Source: Ancylostoma caninum (taxonomy: Eukaryota; Nematoda; Chromadorea; Rhabditida; Ancylostomatidae). Taken from it: 64,000 bases of DNA. Shown piece after piece: positions 10,496 through 22,096 of the stretch. A program made the translations under genes and the position numbers. Below the pieces are notes generated by a model. That model made no database searches. It was not told where the DNA came from and worked only from the letters and a program-made list of their open reading frames with translations. How positions within the stretch are numbered: the stretch's first letter is position 1; every line of letters starts with the position of its first letter. The stretch is from positions 62,001-126,000 of the forward strand of contig JBAJFG010000582.1 of the NCBI GenBank assembly GCA_037903475.1, written 5' to 3'.

Positions 10496-13400
10496 TTACT
10501 GCGTTATGCAGCTTGATCTTCTGACCTTGGCGGCTTCCAACATCGATTGTCGTCGGCGATAACCACGTTGCTGTTCCAGAGCATAGTTGTGACCAATTTC
10601 GAAAGCTTCCTCGAACACCTCGTCGAGACCTTCCTGGAATTCTAGAGGCTTGAACTGATTTGGAGATTAGGAAAAACTAATCTTGAAATGATGTGGAGAT
10701 TAGGAAAAACTAATATGTTCCTGAAATATAATGTGGAATATAGAGATTTAAATCTCTTAGTTTGTTTCTTCAGCTCTAAATGAGAGAAAAAAACGTTACT
10801 CAAATGATTGGTTTGAATAGCTATAGGTAAAGGCGGCACTGTATAATGTGAGCTATATGGCATGTGTTCGATCTGCTCGGATTCAGCGCCCGTGGAAATC
10901 TTGGCTTCTAGAGTTTTGTCAGCGATGGCAATTCCTAGTGACGTGAAACTCACATCCAATGTTGGAATAGCGCGGAACATGCGGAAAACCGACGGATTAG
11001 AGAGTTAATTCCCATGCGCTCCATTAGATATTCGTGACTCCCTCCACGCTTGCTTGATCAGAAGACTCCAAGTCTGCGTAAGCCAGTTGGACCGCTGTCG
11101 TTCTCATGATCATATCTTCAAGGATAAGGGCCCGTATTCAATACACTTTATCCAGTCGGATAAACGCGCTTTAGCGGACATATTGGTGTGTTTTAGTGAA
11201 TCCAATGACAACATATCAGCGGATATGCGAATCCACTCGTTTCACTAGAGGATATCTTTCCCGGTTGATTTCTACTTGATAACAATCCATGATCTACTTC
11301 GTCTTCATTTCGTGTTGTCTGTCACCGAGACAGCGAACCACTGGTTTTTATCCACTCTGCTATCCAATGTAACTCATCCATCCACAAGCTCACTTGTAGG
11401 TGCAACCGAGCTCGCCGCATCCCCAGGAACTCCCCTCGCCGCAACCGTCGCGCGCGCGACATCGCGTTTCTTGATGCAGAAGATGTAAAATGTACTTAAT
11501 TTCGATTCTGGTAAAAAATCGGAAACTTGGGAGACAAAACATCTATTCTGGGGTTATTCGACGTGCTGATTACGAATTTGACATCTATTTTGCATCACGA
11601 AGCTGTTTTAGTGGCGTATCAACAAGTATGCGGCAGATGTTGAATTTTTCCGAATCTTCTCAAAATTTGCAAACAGGGGTTATCCTTCGTTCTGGTCACG
11701 AATTCAGTATCTATTTTGTATTATAATGTCATTATTAGTCAACCGAGGGACAGACGGGTGACTTTCTTCCTCGAAACTATTGACTAGGATCTGTATTCAT
11801 AAGCATTAGATGAAAAAATATTTTGATCTATCATCATTCGAAATTTCAAAAGCGTTAAAGAGGTGCAAAACGAAACTACCACTACATCGAAAAAAGAAAG
11901 AAATTGGAGGAATGTTCCTTTGCGAAAATTTTCATAGTAGTAATCTAGATTTTTCATGAATATACATTAGCAAATACCAGGTTATTCCAAGTGTTTCGCT
12001 CTGGAATTGGTGCTTTCTCGAATATTATATTCTTATTGTTCCAGAAAATCGATTTTGACAATACATCGCAAAGTGGCAATCCGGCGGCACTGTATCCAGG
12101 AGGTACGCCTGCAGTTACAGCGCATATCTGCGAGGCATTTCTTACACCTCATCTGGTGATGGTTTAATGATCGAATACGCAAAAAACACCGCAGATGTAC
12201 ATACAAATAAAAATTCTAGAGCAATATGATGAAGTGAAGCTATATAGCGTTAAGTTAATGGTGCTTCACATGCTTAAATATTATATTATTTGTTAACAAC
12301 GCTAGAAACTCCAATTTCAAAGGCCAATTTAACGAGAAGGGTTGGAAGGATTGTAGTGGCTGAATTCCTCAAAATTGCACACAGGTTTCACTTCCACTTC
12401 TTCATGTTTCTCTTTTTTTACTTACTCATGTACATAGGAACGGAAATTTTTAAAGCTTGAAATGCTGCTGAGTTGGACGAAAAGTTGATAAACACTAACT
12501 ATATGTACACTATATATAACTATATGAACTAATGAATAAATTCCTACGTAATAGTGCAATGAAAAAGTGAGTTTACCTAGAGAAATCGCTTACTCTAATA
12601 ACCATGCAGCACGAACACAGCACAAACGGCGTGGTTCGGTTAGGAACCCTAGCAGCAACGGTTGCCAGTTGCTGCCATTCTCCCTTTGATTGCTGCCGTC
12701 CCTCAGCAATTGCTGCTAAAGGGCCGACAGATTGAGCAGCAATCAAGGGAAGGATGGCAGCAACTGGCAACCGTTGCTGCTAGGGTTTCTATCCGAACCA
12801 TTACGCCGTTTGGTCTGCGTTCGTCCTGCACAGTTATCAGAGTACGAAGAGTGAACAGAAGTGAGTGTGCGGTAACTATTTTGACTAGATGGTTGAGAAG
12901 ATGAAATTCAAACATAAAATTATGAACTTTTAAGAATTTCAGCTTCACCCCTACTAAATACACGCTACGTAATTTAACTCAAGCACTATGTGAACTTGTT
13001 ACACGCTTCACCTTGAATTTATCGGCAACAACAATTTGCCTCAGCAGTGTGAGATAGCCCGGGTAGTATAATAAACGAGCGAAGCCGGGTACGGCAGCTA
13101 GTCACGATATAAAATATATATTGGATTCGCTATCAGAACGGAGAATAGTTCCTGTTCGCAAATTTTGAGAAGATTCAGAAAGTTCGGTATCTACCGTACA
13201 TCTGTTGAAACATCACTAAGGTGGCGTTATGACACAAAATAGACACTAAAAAATAGACATCAAAAATAGACATTTCGTAACCGGCTTCTCGAATAACCCC
13301 CGAATGAATGCTTTGTTCTTCAAAACCATCGATTTTTTCTCCAAAGCTGAAATTACATCTTCATTCAATTTTAAATGCTTCGTAATGTATAAGATTCATC

Positions 13401-16400
13401 ATCTTATACATTCTACTGGAACTCTGCCAAGCCTCAACTTTCCACGGACTCCTGAAAAGGTCTGCTACGCGTTGCTGTCTGCGTACATATCACACAAGAA
13501 ACGCGACATCGCGCGCGCGACGGTTGCTGCGAGAGGAGTTCCTGGATGATGCGGCCAGCTCGGCTGCGAGCGACAACCGCGGTAAAGGTGCGAGCGAGGT
13601 GTGAAGATGCTAATGATCCCTGGAGCATATTTCTAGTTTCTCGCTTTTAACTGGATCGCACCAAACGCTCGCCACTCATTGGATACGGCTCAAGGACTTG
13701 CAGACTTCTGCCGCGGCGACCGCCGCACATGGTTAGGCTTAAGGGGCTTTCATACATTTGCCGCGGCGGCGCCGCCGCCGCCGCGACAAAAGTGGGTGCG
13801 CGGCAAAAGTTGCCGCCGAGCGGCATGCGGCGCTTTCATACAAACGTCGCCCAGCGACAAAATACCCCCTCGACTATTCCTTGCCGCTTGTCGCTGGGCG
13901 ACGTCGCCGGGCGGCGCGCGGCAAAAAAGTAAACAAGCTCTTGTCGCGGCGACGTCGCCGGCCTATGCTTAACCATGGGCGACTGCCGCCGCGGCAAATG
14001 TATGAAAGCCACTTTAGGTCAGCGAGCTCGCGTCGAGAACAGTTTGCTTGCTTTTTGGCCGCAGCGGCGCCCAGCGGCGCAAGGCAAGGGGCGGTGGGGA
14101 TATTTTGTCGAAAGGCGACAACTTTTGCCTCACACCCACCCTTGCCGCGCCGGCAGCGGTGCAGCCGTGGCAAAAGTCTGCAAGCCCCCTAATGATGGAT
14201 TTCGTGGCACAGGACGTGAACAAAAGACGTGGTAAAAGCGTGCTCCGAGTAAGAGGGTCAAATACGTAGGTCCCGCCACGATTCTACAGCCGGTACGCTA
14301 ATCCGCGCATGGAATGCATTTCTTTTCAAGAAAGCGACCGAAATGTCATGGTAAATGAGTCATCATCTGGAATTATTGGGCTAGTTCTGCTCCGAAAATC
14401 TCAAACTATCTGTGATTATAATAGATGCCCTGATTACGAAAATCAGAACCATTTTGTACGGAAATGCTGTATATGCAGAATCACGGCACGTATGCGATAG
14501 AAATGGTACCCCACGGAACCCTTTGAAACCTTGTAGAGTTGCGTTATTTGACACTACCCCTTTATTATAAAGGATGCTTATCATGGATAACAACATTATT
14601 TCGCAGCATGCTGTCATCCTCTAGACAATGTTTTTCTTTTCTTCACAGTAACCTTACCGTATTCGTACAGAAATGGCCTTGGTTCGCTATGAGTCTAATT
14701 TTAGTGATCACTGCACCCAATAATCTTCACTATATGTTCGATTCTTAGATTATTACTGCAGAAACAGCCATGCTTGTTCATCACCCTTTGTATTTGTATC
14801 TCATTTATGATACGCGTGCAACGTATTCCGCCGCTGTCGCTTTAAAGGTGGTTGCTCACTTCTGGATCGGTTTCGGGATCAGGGATGTGCGGAAGTAAAA
14901 TTTCAAATCCCGTAAAACGTAAAACGGAAAACGGAAGGCCAAAAATGGGCGGAAAACGGAAAGCGTAAAACGGAAAACGGAAAATTTTGCCCAAACATAG
15001 GTTTGTGACCAAAGGTCATCTTCAACATTAGATTTTCTAGGCATCTTCTTGATGGGCATAAGTGGTGACCCTTTCAAGTAATTAAGTAACCTCAAGCCCA
15101 CTGATGGTACGTACTTCAAACGCCTAGAATATAGGCAGATTGAGCAGTATTTATCCTTCACCTAGTTACGGGAGATTATCATAGTTATATAATCGATAAG
15201 CATCTTTATCATTGAATGTTTAAGTATACGAGAAGCTGTAAAGTGTCAAAAGTGTGACTTCTTTCCTTTCTGACCTATTCTGCAAAAATTCAGACAAAAA
15301 GGTAACTATGGTAATTAATACGCTTGGGATCCGAGAAGGATCACTTTATCCACAACGGATCCTGTTGGGGCGAGTCAGCGAAGGTGGAAGGAGGAGAGGA
15401 ACAGCGTGTGGGGAACGCGAAACACAAGCAGCCCCAACATTGCGCAAGACATCAGGCATCAGCGGAGCCAGTGTGAAGCTGGGGATCAATTAAAACAGTG
15501 ACAATTACGGTGTTGCCCTATTCTTTTATCAAGTTGAAAGAAGGCCTACATCATGCGTTGATTCGCAAGAATGCTTGATGCCCTCACCATGGCAGGTTAC
15601 AGTTTCATGGAAATTTTGTATGAGTCCATTCCTCACTTCTTTGTAACCTTTTTTTCCTTTTCTGGGAATATAGAGGAGAGCAGGGCATTTGTATGGCATA
15701 TTTGGAACTACGATGAAGACCAGCAAAACCGCGACGGGACATTTACCCTGCAAAAAGAAACATAATAGTTCGAACTTCGTGGCGTTTAGACGTCAATTTC
15801 TGCCACATTGTTGTGAGCTCATGTACAATGCGCATCGAAGCACGAGAACCCTCTTCAGGATAGGGAAGTACACCGAAAACAACGACCCCTCTCACTCCAT
15901 TGTTTTCCGGGATTTTTCGTTTTCCGGGCTAAAAACCCGTAAAACGTGAAACGTAAGACGGAAGGCCAAAAATGGGCGGAAAACGGAAAACGGAAAACGG
16001 AAAATTCCGCACACCCCTGTTCGGGATCCCGACATCAGAATAGTGAGTAGGTGACGTTGATCGCAACTGTATAGACATTTCCTCACGAAAAATGCTGGGA
16101 AAGCCTTCTTGATCCCCCCATTTTTGGAGATTTTGAGATCTCCACGCCACGACAGCTACCACAAGGAGTTGCGGCACGCCGTTGCGAAGTGATAGCGCTG
16201 GAGTTTAACTGGGCAGTTCGTAATGGTAGCTGTCGTAGCGCGTGCACCTCAAACTCCAAAAATGACGCGTCGAGGGTCGGCAACCGTGTGCAGCCTTTAA
16301 ATGTCTCAAGTGAAGCTAACACCTTAGGTCTGCACTCAATTCAGGAAAAATACGTATGAGGTCTCCCTATAAGTCCATGTTTTCGGATATGAACAGCCTT

Positions 16401-17628
16401 CACGTTACAGGACGGAAACCCACACGCTAAATTAATTTATGCTCTCGCGATAAGTGCGTTACGTTGACTCACCCCAGTGATCTCTGAACACTCAAGGTAC
16501 TTGCTGGCTCCGATGCGCTTTGCAAACGACTCGGCGCGATGCAATGGCATCGGCATGTAGTTTGTTCCATGCTGATCGCTGTACTCAATCCTGGTGAGCA
16601 GGCGTTTCTCGATCTGTGTTCCTACCAACACAAACGGAACAGCGCGGATCCGGTCAATTACTGTGTCCAGGATCTGTAATGCAAATCCAGGGCTATGTGA
16701 GCATATGCATGCGAATGTAACAGTGTAGATTGAACCTTACCATTCGTACAGTCTCTTCGACGCTTGCTTGACGAGCGACGGAGACACATAGGAGGAACAC
16801 GTGTGGGTCTTCAAACCCTTGGTCGGCGGCAGAGTCGACGAAAATACATTTTCGGCCATTGAACGCGGTTATGAGTTGACCATTCTGGAAGTATCCGGAA
16901 GTTTTGAGGTGGAGCTGGATCTCAACAGATAGGAACAGGAGTTTTTCACATCACATATACACCAAAGGGTACAGTATACGTTCTAAGTAGCTAGATGTAA
17001 AAGTGCTAGTTTTGAAATAATTCCTTAGAAGGTTCTTGTTGATGAGAGCACCCCCAGTGGAGGTTGGAGTGCCCGCGCTGCTACGCTGGTGCTACCATAT
17101 AGACCATCTGTTTGATGGATGTTGCTAAGGAAAATAGATCTCAATCTCAGCCGAAAATTTCGATGGAATTTGTGTCCGTATTCCAATTCGCCTTGGCACT
17201 TTCACTTCGAAGTCGAATTCAGGGCAGTTTCATGCCGTGTGATGGATGCAACAAAAAAAAAACAGTATTTTTGTCGTTGGAAGCCTACGTGAAGGCCATA
17301 GTCCCCAACTCTCAATGCTATTGGTAAATCTAAATGGCTATTAATGTTCAGAAATGTGCCCTCCACACTCACTGCGGAATCAAATGGTACTCCAGAGAAG
17401 GCGGCATATTTCTTGAGCATCATTTCCTTGCCACAAGCGGAATCTCCGATCACTACGCACCGAACCAGATCCACATCGGTGAGATTTGACATTTGTATCG
17501 GTTTTTCTGGAAATACACTGGGGTAGACCTTGTGAGCTACGGAACCTCCATGGTAAAATGCGATAAGAATAACGAATGATACATAATGTTTCACCTTTTC
17601 GGGCATTAAACAGAACAGGGAATTTCAT
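10496..17628 (-). CDS. Divergent Rho-family GTPase (probable pseudo-GTPase) with CaaX box
   Basis: Five exons: 17628-17595, 17506-17289, 16884-16741, 16673-16473 and 10654-10496. They give 251 residues with consistent splice phases (intron 1 phase 1, the rest phase 0). Rho landmarks are RCVVIGDSACGKE (P-loop), FVDSAADQGFEDPHVFLL (switch II region), PFVLVGTQIEKR (G4), YLECSEITG (G5) and EGLDEVFEEAF, then a basic tail ending CITQ, a prenylation-type CaaX box. The key residues are altered: P-loop GKE instead of GK(S/T), DSAA instead of DTAG, TQIE instead of TQID, SEI instead of SAL, and no switch I threonine is obvious. Normal Rho proteins are membrane-attached switches for actin and polarity. 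This one probably cannot bind or hydrolyse GTP normally. Intron 4 is 5.8 kb and full of repeats. The fold assignment is firm; loss of activity is inferred. Confidence 0.8.
11495..11726 (+). repeat. Dispersed repeat family (GGGGTTATTCGA...), copy 1
   Basis: GGGGTTATTCGA, GACATCTATTTTGCATCACG, CGAATCTTCTCAAAATTTGC and the end ATCTATTTTGTATTATAA all have counterparts in reverse orientation at 13105-13300. Confidence 0.6.
12594..12844. mobile_element. Foldback MITE, copy 1 (TA target)
   Basis: Almost the whole element is one inverted repeat: CTCTAATAACCATGCAGCAC ... CTGCACAGTTATCAGAG at the ends, and GCAGCAACGGTTGCCAGTTG with its complement inside. TA flanks both ends. It is the same family as the elements at 55132-55606. 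Open frames within it are palindrome artefacts. Confidence 0.8.
13105..13300 (-). repeat. Dispersed repeat family, copy 2 (inverted)
   Basis: The minus strand reads GGGGGTTATTCGAGAAGCCG, then TGTCTATTTTTGATGTC and GAATCTTCTCAAAATTTGCG, in the same order as the copy at 11495-11726. Part also resembles the interior of the element at 2690-2790. Confidence 0.6.
13692..14188. mobile_element. GC-rich outer inverted-repeat element (GCCGCGGCGAC words)
   Basis: Outer ends GGACTTGCAGACTTCTGCC (13694) and GGCAAAAGTCTGCAAGCC (about 14170-14187) are inverted. The interior is unusually GC-rich with many GCCGCGGC and GTCGCC words. No clean target-site duplication was seen. Arg-rich open frames on both strands are artefacts of the repeat. 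Confidence 0.7.
13742..14013. mobile_element. Nested 272-bp element with TTA target duplication
   Basis: Inverted ends AGGGGCTTTCATACATTTGC and GCAAATGTATGAAAGCCACT are flanked by TTA at 13739-13741 and 14014-14016. A 3-bp TTA duplication fits PIF/Harbinger-type transposition. It sits inside the larger inverted-repeat element, so it is the younger insertion or a nested derivative. Confidence 0.7.
14880..14990 (+). repeat. GGAAAAC-word repeat (family B), copy 1
   Basis: Starts CAGGGATGTGCGGAA, continues with runs of CGGAAAA/CGTAAAA, has a central GGAAGGCCAAAAATGGGCGG, then more CGGAAAA words. It has the same architecture as the GGATAAC family (24131) with T changed to A in every word. Confidence 0.8.
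15902..16020 (-). repeat. GGAAAAC-word repeat (family B), copy 2
   Basis: The minus strand starts CAGGGGTGTGCGGAATTTTC and continues with TTCCGTTTTCCG runs and a central TTTTTGGCCTTCCG. Both ends carry inverted GGA/TCC words. Confidence 0.8.
16143..16242. repeat. Hairpin with 18-bp arms
   Basis: ACGCCACGACAGCTACCA (about 16143) pairs with TGGTAGCTGTCGTAGCGCGT (about 16223) around a loop of about 60 bp. It lies in intron 4 of the Rho-like gene. It is possibly a small MITE. Confidence 0.5.
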
Positions 17629-17678
17629 GGTAGATTGGCTGGTGCTCGATGAGAGCTGTGCAGCTCGACAAGCACCTC

Positions 17679-17686
17679 TATTTATA
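17679..17686 (-). promoter_or_regulatory. TATA box of the Rho-like gene
   Basis: TATAAATA on the minus strand, within TGTATAAATAGGGG, about 51-58 bp upstream of the predicted ATG at 17628. The TTTCCAG at about 17507-17513 could alternatively act as a trans-splice acceptor for a shorter form starting at the internal ATG, 17492. Confidence 0.55.
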
Positions 17687-17689
17687 CAA

Positions 17690-20340
17690 TCATTCAGTGG
17701 TCTCGATGTGGTCACAACGTTTGGTTTTGCGTATGTTTGTGTGCACGTATGTATGTACGCCAAACACCGCTCAAAAACAGCAAACATTGACGTCATAGCA
17801 CGAACGTGGACGGGCTTTTCTATTCATGAAAGTCCGAGGGTGAACACCACTGAGCGGTTCAGGGAATATGAGCGCAGCACACTTGATAAACGTGCAGAAT
17901 TAGCGGCAGTTATCCTATGAAATGTTCGTTCACATCAGACAGTATGGGATTATGAAGATATTACTGTGAAAACAGTCACATTTTCGACATAAGTTCTGGT
18001 AAAGTTCGTCCAAGTGCTGAGTTCTAAGAAAACTGGGTGAAGGAACTCTCAGATGTCAAGAAAAGTTTTTTTTCTCCACTGCGGTGGTTGGTAGTTGAAA
18101 GCGCAAACAACACCGAAGTGGTCGGCAAACAACTGGTTATGCTGATGTATAATTTTTGCAGGGTGACCATAATACGATCAACCGATCAACTGGTAAAAGG
18201 CAAAAACACACCGCTGCGTTTGACACTGTGCTCACTCTACGAACTGCAAGGAATATCCACACATGTACAGACAGATAAACTGTTTGAATTTATTTGTTTT
18301 ACCGTTAGTTCATTTATTTATTCATTCACTATTCATTTGAAGTCATCTATTTATTCATATGTTTATTTCCACATTTACTTATTTAAGTTGCCAATTGGCT
18401 GAAAAGAAAAATAACAAGGGAAACAAGAAGTTGCCTTAAAAAAGTGCTCAAATACTCAGCGGCAGATTCTTATTGTATAAAGTTGTGGTGAGCAAAGACT
18501 CCTAGACCAAAAAAGAGAGCGTTGCGGAAGGTTTGAAGGAATATTTGTAAGAAATCGAAACAATCGAAAATAAGATTAAAAGTAGCTGAAAGCAAAACTG
18601 GTCGAAGTAATCAAATCAATTATCAATTACATGTACTTAAATGTAATTAAAATTATGAGGACTTCGTAGTTCGAAATGTGCTCTCTAACAGCCTCATTTC
18701 CTTTGATATTTCGTAATTTTTTGAAATCTTTCACCATTAAGTATGTGCAAGTTAATTAATGAGTTTGCAAGTATCGGCATGTAATTAATATGTTGCGTCC
18801 CTCCCAATCTCCTTAATTGCCTTCCTTAAATTTGCAAAATTCGCAAAATTGCTTTGGAAAATAGATAAAGTTTCTACATTCGTTCAATTTTGAATAGTAT
18901 TCATGTGTGGATATGTTTCATTAGTTTTTACCGGGTTACTTTCGCCAGGGTACTAGTCAGACTGCTTAATTTTTTAGCTGGTTACTCTCGTTTTTTACTG
19001 GTCACACAAACCGTGCGCTCGTCGCGTTTCTTACCCAGACAACAAGGTGCGAACCACCAAGTGCGAGTGCCACTGGCAGTCATTGGTACCATATCCGATT
19101 AACAAATCTCAAAACAGTCCCACCCCCTCATCCACCACCTTGCCGCGTCGGCGCGTGCGATCAACGCAACGCTGATAGGAGCTCTATGCCTCAAATTTTT
19201 GCAAAAAGAAAAGAGTTTCAGAGTACGATAGCATATACGAAAAGGAAAACGTTGCGGTGATTTCGATATTTTGTTTTTTTTTCAGAAATTCAACAGAGTG
19301 TTGGACAGAGGAGAAGTGCTTATTGTGGTGTACATTAATGTTTGAATGCAGCTCAACTACTCAATTACCTTCTTCGGATTTCAGTTATGTCTCTATTTGA
19401 AATATTGGTCGTCATGTTTTATGACCTACGCTGGCTCGTTAGGGCATCTGAGGTGCGAACACCATCGAGAAGGTATAATTTATATCCCGGGGGCTAGCCG
19501 AAGGGAAAACGAAGGAGGAAAGAATATCGGTGGTGGCGTTATTATGCCACCAACGTTCGTTAACACAAAAATTGATTTGAAAGCATGTTTATTTGATGTT
19601 TGTTTGATACATGCAAAAAATAAGTACACTTCTTCAGTTAAAGTAAAGCTTATAAGTTAAGAGTTTTATAGGAGTTGACATTCACTCTTTCGGAAGTTTG
19701 TTACCATTCAAGTGAAATTATTAAAACTCCCCATCAACTGAATGGTTTTCCCCTATAGGAAATTCTTCTTAAAACCGTAGAAAAGTGATCTGGTGGTCAA
19801 CGATTGATAAGTACTAAGCCTACTCGATATCTATTCAATACTGAACCTCAATAAGCATTTCTGACATTCTAGCTCAATCTCCCTTCCATAAATGGAGATC
19901 ACGTATGCTTGCTGTGATTCTTTCTATGAAGGTAAGCGTAGTGTTGAAACGCTCACAGTTTGATGAAGTAGGATATGCCAACCACGAGTACGTGCTTTAT
20001 TCAGCCCATTCCCCTGAACCTGTTTTTGCGGGATTAGAACAAGACTTCTTGCTTCTGTGCTGTCTCACAGATTTTCCTAAACTTGAGAAGGTTCTATGCA
20101 GCTGATTTCAGCGATGCCTGAGTTCCGTTTTCTGTCAAAGCAGCATTGATTTCGACTTTGGAAAAAAAGTGAACTAATATGTCAGAAATGCTTATAGAAG
20201 TTTGCCCTTAAATTGACCACAGGTAGGCCTGGTGCACAAATACCACAAAATCGAACCTCTCGAGTATCATTACTAATTTTTTTCTGAAAGAAACTCAATC
20301 AGAAAATAAAAGACTCAATAAGAAAGTAAAAGAGTTGTAT
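17690..20340. other. Intergenic, nothing recognised
   Basis: AT-rich sequence upstream of the Rho-like gene. Open frames are short and lack splice context. No repeat family of this window was recognised in it. Confidence 0.35.
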
Positions 20341-20349
20341 AAATTTTCC

Positions 20350-20825
20350 ATTGTTATTGGATTGGCCTTCTGAACCAAATTATAATTTTCCTCATTCTCC
20401 TGAACCTGTCTTAAAGGCAGAGGGTCACCTCGTTCTGTCTGTTGGATTTACCAACATATCCTAGACCTTCTCATCATGTTGATCCCTGGGATGTACATCA
20501 ACAGGCACAGAAGCGACGAAATCCCCATTTTTGAAAGGCTCGAACTGGATAAAAATTTGGAGCCCGGAGGCGGATCGCTCCAAGCTGTGCTGGCTGCCTG
20601 CCACGGCTGCCGCGTCGGTCAACGAGTCTTGGCGTGTCCAATCGATAAGATCAACGGCTTCACATGTCAACTCGGGTTGGCAAACTGTTACAGACCCCGT
20701 CCTGGAAGACGGGTTTGTAGACCATTCTGAGACAATTTATGTATACCGTTGGAACCATCGCGCCGAGTAGATGCAGCATCTGCTGTTAGCTGAAATACGA
20801 AAATGAGGTGGACTCCTGCCTTTAA
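20350..20825 (+). repeat. Dispersed repeat family E, copy 1
   Basis: It shares CTAGACCTTCTC, CCCCATTTTTGAA, GGTTGGCAAACTGTTA, ACCCTGTCCCGGAAAACCGG-like and TTCTGAGACAAATTA words, in order, with 59860-60360, and partly with 32280-32370. Here the segment corresponding to the (AT)n tract of the other copy is only CCAACATATCCTAGACC. Confidence 0.7.
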
Positions 20826-20830
20826 CGCCT

Positions 20831-22096
20831 TTGAGCAACCCGTCGCGTTTTTTCCATCGCGTATGCCGCGCGCGGCTAGATCCAGAGTGGTCCGGGCGAG
20901 GGGCGGGCCTTGGTGAGGCGCCGATTCAGGTGACCGTCCCCAGACAACAGGCGCTGATGTCCACTCTTCCCATTTGGCAAAAAACAATCGACTCCTACGG
21001 TTACGTTACTGCATGTTTTATCGACTACCGCAAGGCGTTTGACTCCATTCCATTAGACCTCCTGTTTGCGAAACTCGAGGCATATGGAATTCGTGGTAGA
21101 CTGTTGAAATTCCTTCAAGCATTTTTGAGTGAGCGCGTGCAGCAAGTCCACGTGAACGACGATTTTTCGAATTCATATCCTACCGCGAGTGGGGTTCCCC
21201 AAGGTACTTGTCTTGGTCCCTTGATGTTCATTTTATACATAAATGATTTGCCGGAGTGCCTCCCCCCTGGTATCCGCTGTTGCATTTATGCGGACGATTG
21301 TAAACTGTACTCCTTGAACGACTACCATCTTATGCAACCTGCGCTAGACGCATTGGTCAGCTGGTCTGCCAGATGGGGCCTGGAAATATCTCGCGAAAAA
21401 ACCACGATGATGCTTCTCGGCTCGTACCATCCGTGTTGCAACTTTTACCTAGGGAACCATCAATTGCAGATCGCACACTCCGTTCGGGATCTTGGTATAT
21501 CTTATACAGATGAAATGAGATTCGACTCCTACATTGCCGAAATAGTTAACCATGCCTACATCAGATCCAACCACATTTTGAAGGCGTTCACGATTAGGAA
21601 ACTAGATACACTTTTCAAACTTTTTCAGACTTATGTACGACCGCTACTAGAGTACTGCACTCCAGTATGGTCCCCTTCAAAACAAGTCCAAATTGGGTTA
21701 CTGGAAGGTGTTCAGAGGCAATTCACCTATAGGATATTCAGAAGGAATGGAATCTCTGATCTAAGCTATGAGGATAGGCTTCTTCGACTCAAAACCACCT
21801 CTTTAGAATTTAGACGAGTCATCTACGATCAAAACTTAATTTTCAAGATAACTTTAGAAGATGTTGACATTGACCTGAACACCCTCTTTTCGCTTTCAAG
21901 CTTTAACGGCAGAACGAGAGGCCATCCATACAGATTTGTCATGGAAAAAGCTCGAACGCAGCAGTATCGCGAGTCCTTTGTTCCTCGGACGATTCCAATG
22001 TGGAATATGTTACCAGCGGCAATCGTGTTTTCGTCGTCTTCACCATCATTCATCACCAAACTTGAGGCTTTTCTTAAGCAGAGGGGGTTCCATTAG
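20831..22096 (+). CDS. CR1-like reverse transcriptase (5'-truncated ORF2)
   Basis: RNA-directed DNA polymerase of a non-LTR element; in the complete element it copies the element's RNA at a nicked target. Seen in order: FIDYRKAFDS (residues 63-72, motif A with catalytic Asp65), SGVPQGTCLGPLMF (120-133), YADD (153-156, the two catalytic Asp residues), REKTTMMLLG (about 194-203), RPLLEYCTPVWSP and the C-terminal RTIPMWNMLP block. The frame is uninterrupted and the catalytic residues are intact, but the N-terminal endonuclease and the start of the RT domain are missing. It cannot therefore move on its own. Residues 1-40 are probably not native protein. The intact frame suggests a fairly recent insertion. 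Confidence 0.85.
   Translation: MSNPSRFFHRVCRARLDPEWSGRGAGLGEAPIQVTVPRQQALMSTLPIWQKTIDSYGYVTACFIDYRKAFDSIPLDLLFAKLEAYGIRGRLLKFLQAFLSERVQQVHVNDDFSNSYPTASGVPQGTCLGPLMFILYINDLPECLPPGIRCCIYADDCKLYSLNDYHLMQPALDALVSWSARWGLEISREKTTMMLLGSYHPCCNFYLGNHQLQIAHSVRDLGISYTDEMRFDSYIAEIVNHAYIRSNHILKAFTIRKLDTLFKLFQTYVRPLLEYCTPVWSPSKQVQIGLLEGVQRQFTYRIFRRNGISDLSYEDRLLRLKTTSLEFRRVIYDQNLIFKITLEDVDIDLNTLFSLSSFNGRTRGHPYRFVMEKARTQQYRESFVPRTIPMWNMLPAAIVFSSSSPSFITKLEAFLKQRGFH

Larger units (their letters stand above)
10655..16472. other. 5.8-kb intron 4 of the Rho-like gene, repeat-filled
   Basis: It contains related inverted copies of a dispersed repeat at 11495-11726 and 13105-13300, a foldback MITE at 12594-12844, a GC-rich nested inverted-repeat element at 13692-14188, two GGAAAAC-word repeats at 14880-14990 and 15902-16020, and a small hairpin at 16143-16242. 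On the minus strand at 11040-10950 the reading EYLMERMGINSLIRRF looks protein-like. It has no splice context, and I do not assign it. Confidence 0.6.

Noticed and set aside
11025..11075. Possible duplicated piece of the Rho exon (CAAGCAAGCGTGGAGG on minus)
   Set aside because: Only about 16-20 matching bases, in a different frame context; probably chance.
13758..14192. Arg-rich open frames up to 144 codons
   Set aside because: They lie in a GC-rich nested inverted repeat with overlapping open frames on both strands and no splice context.
17112..17327. Plus-strand open frame opposite the Rho exons
   Set aside because: It is antisense to exon 2 and its intron, without its own splice or promoter signals.
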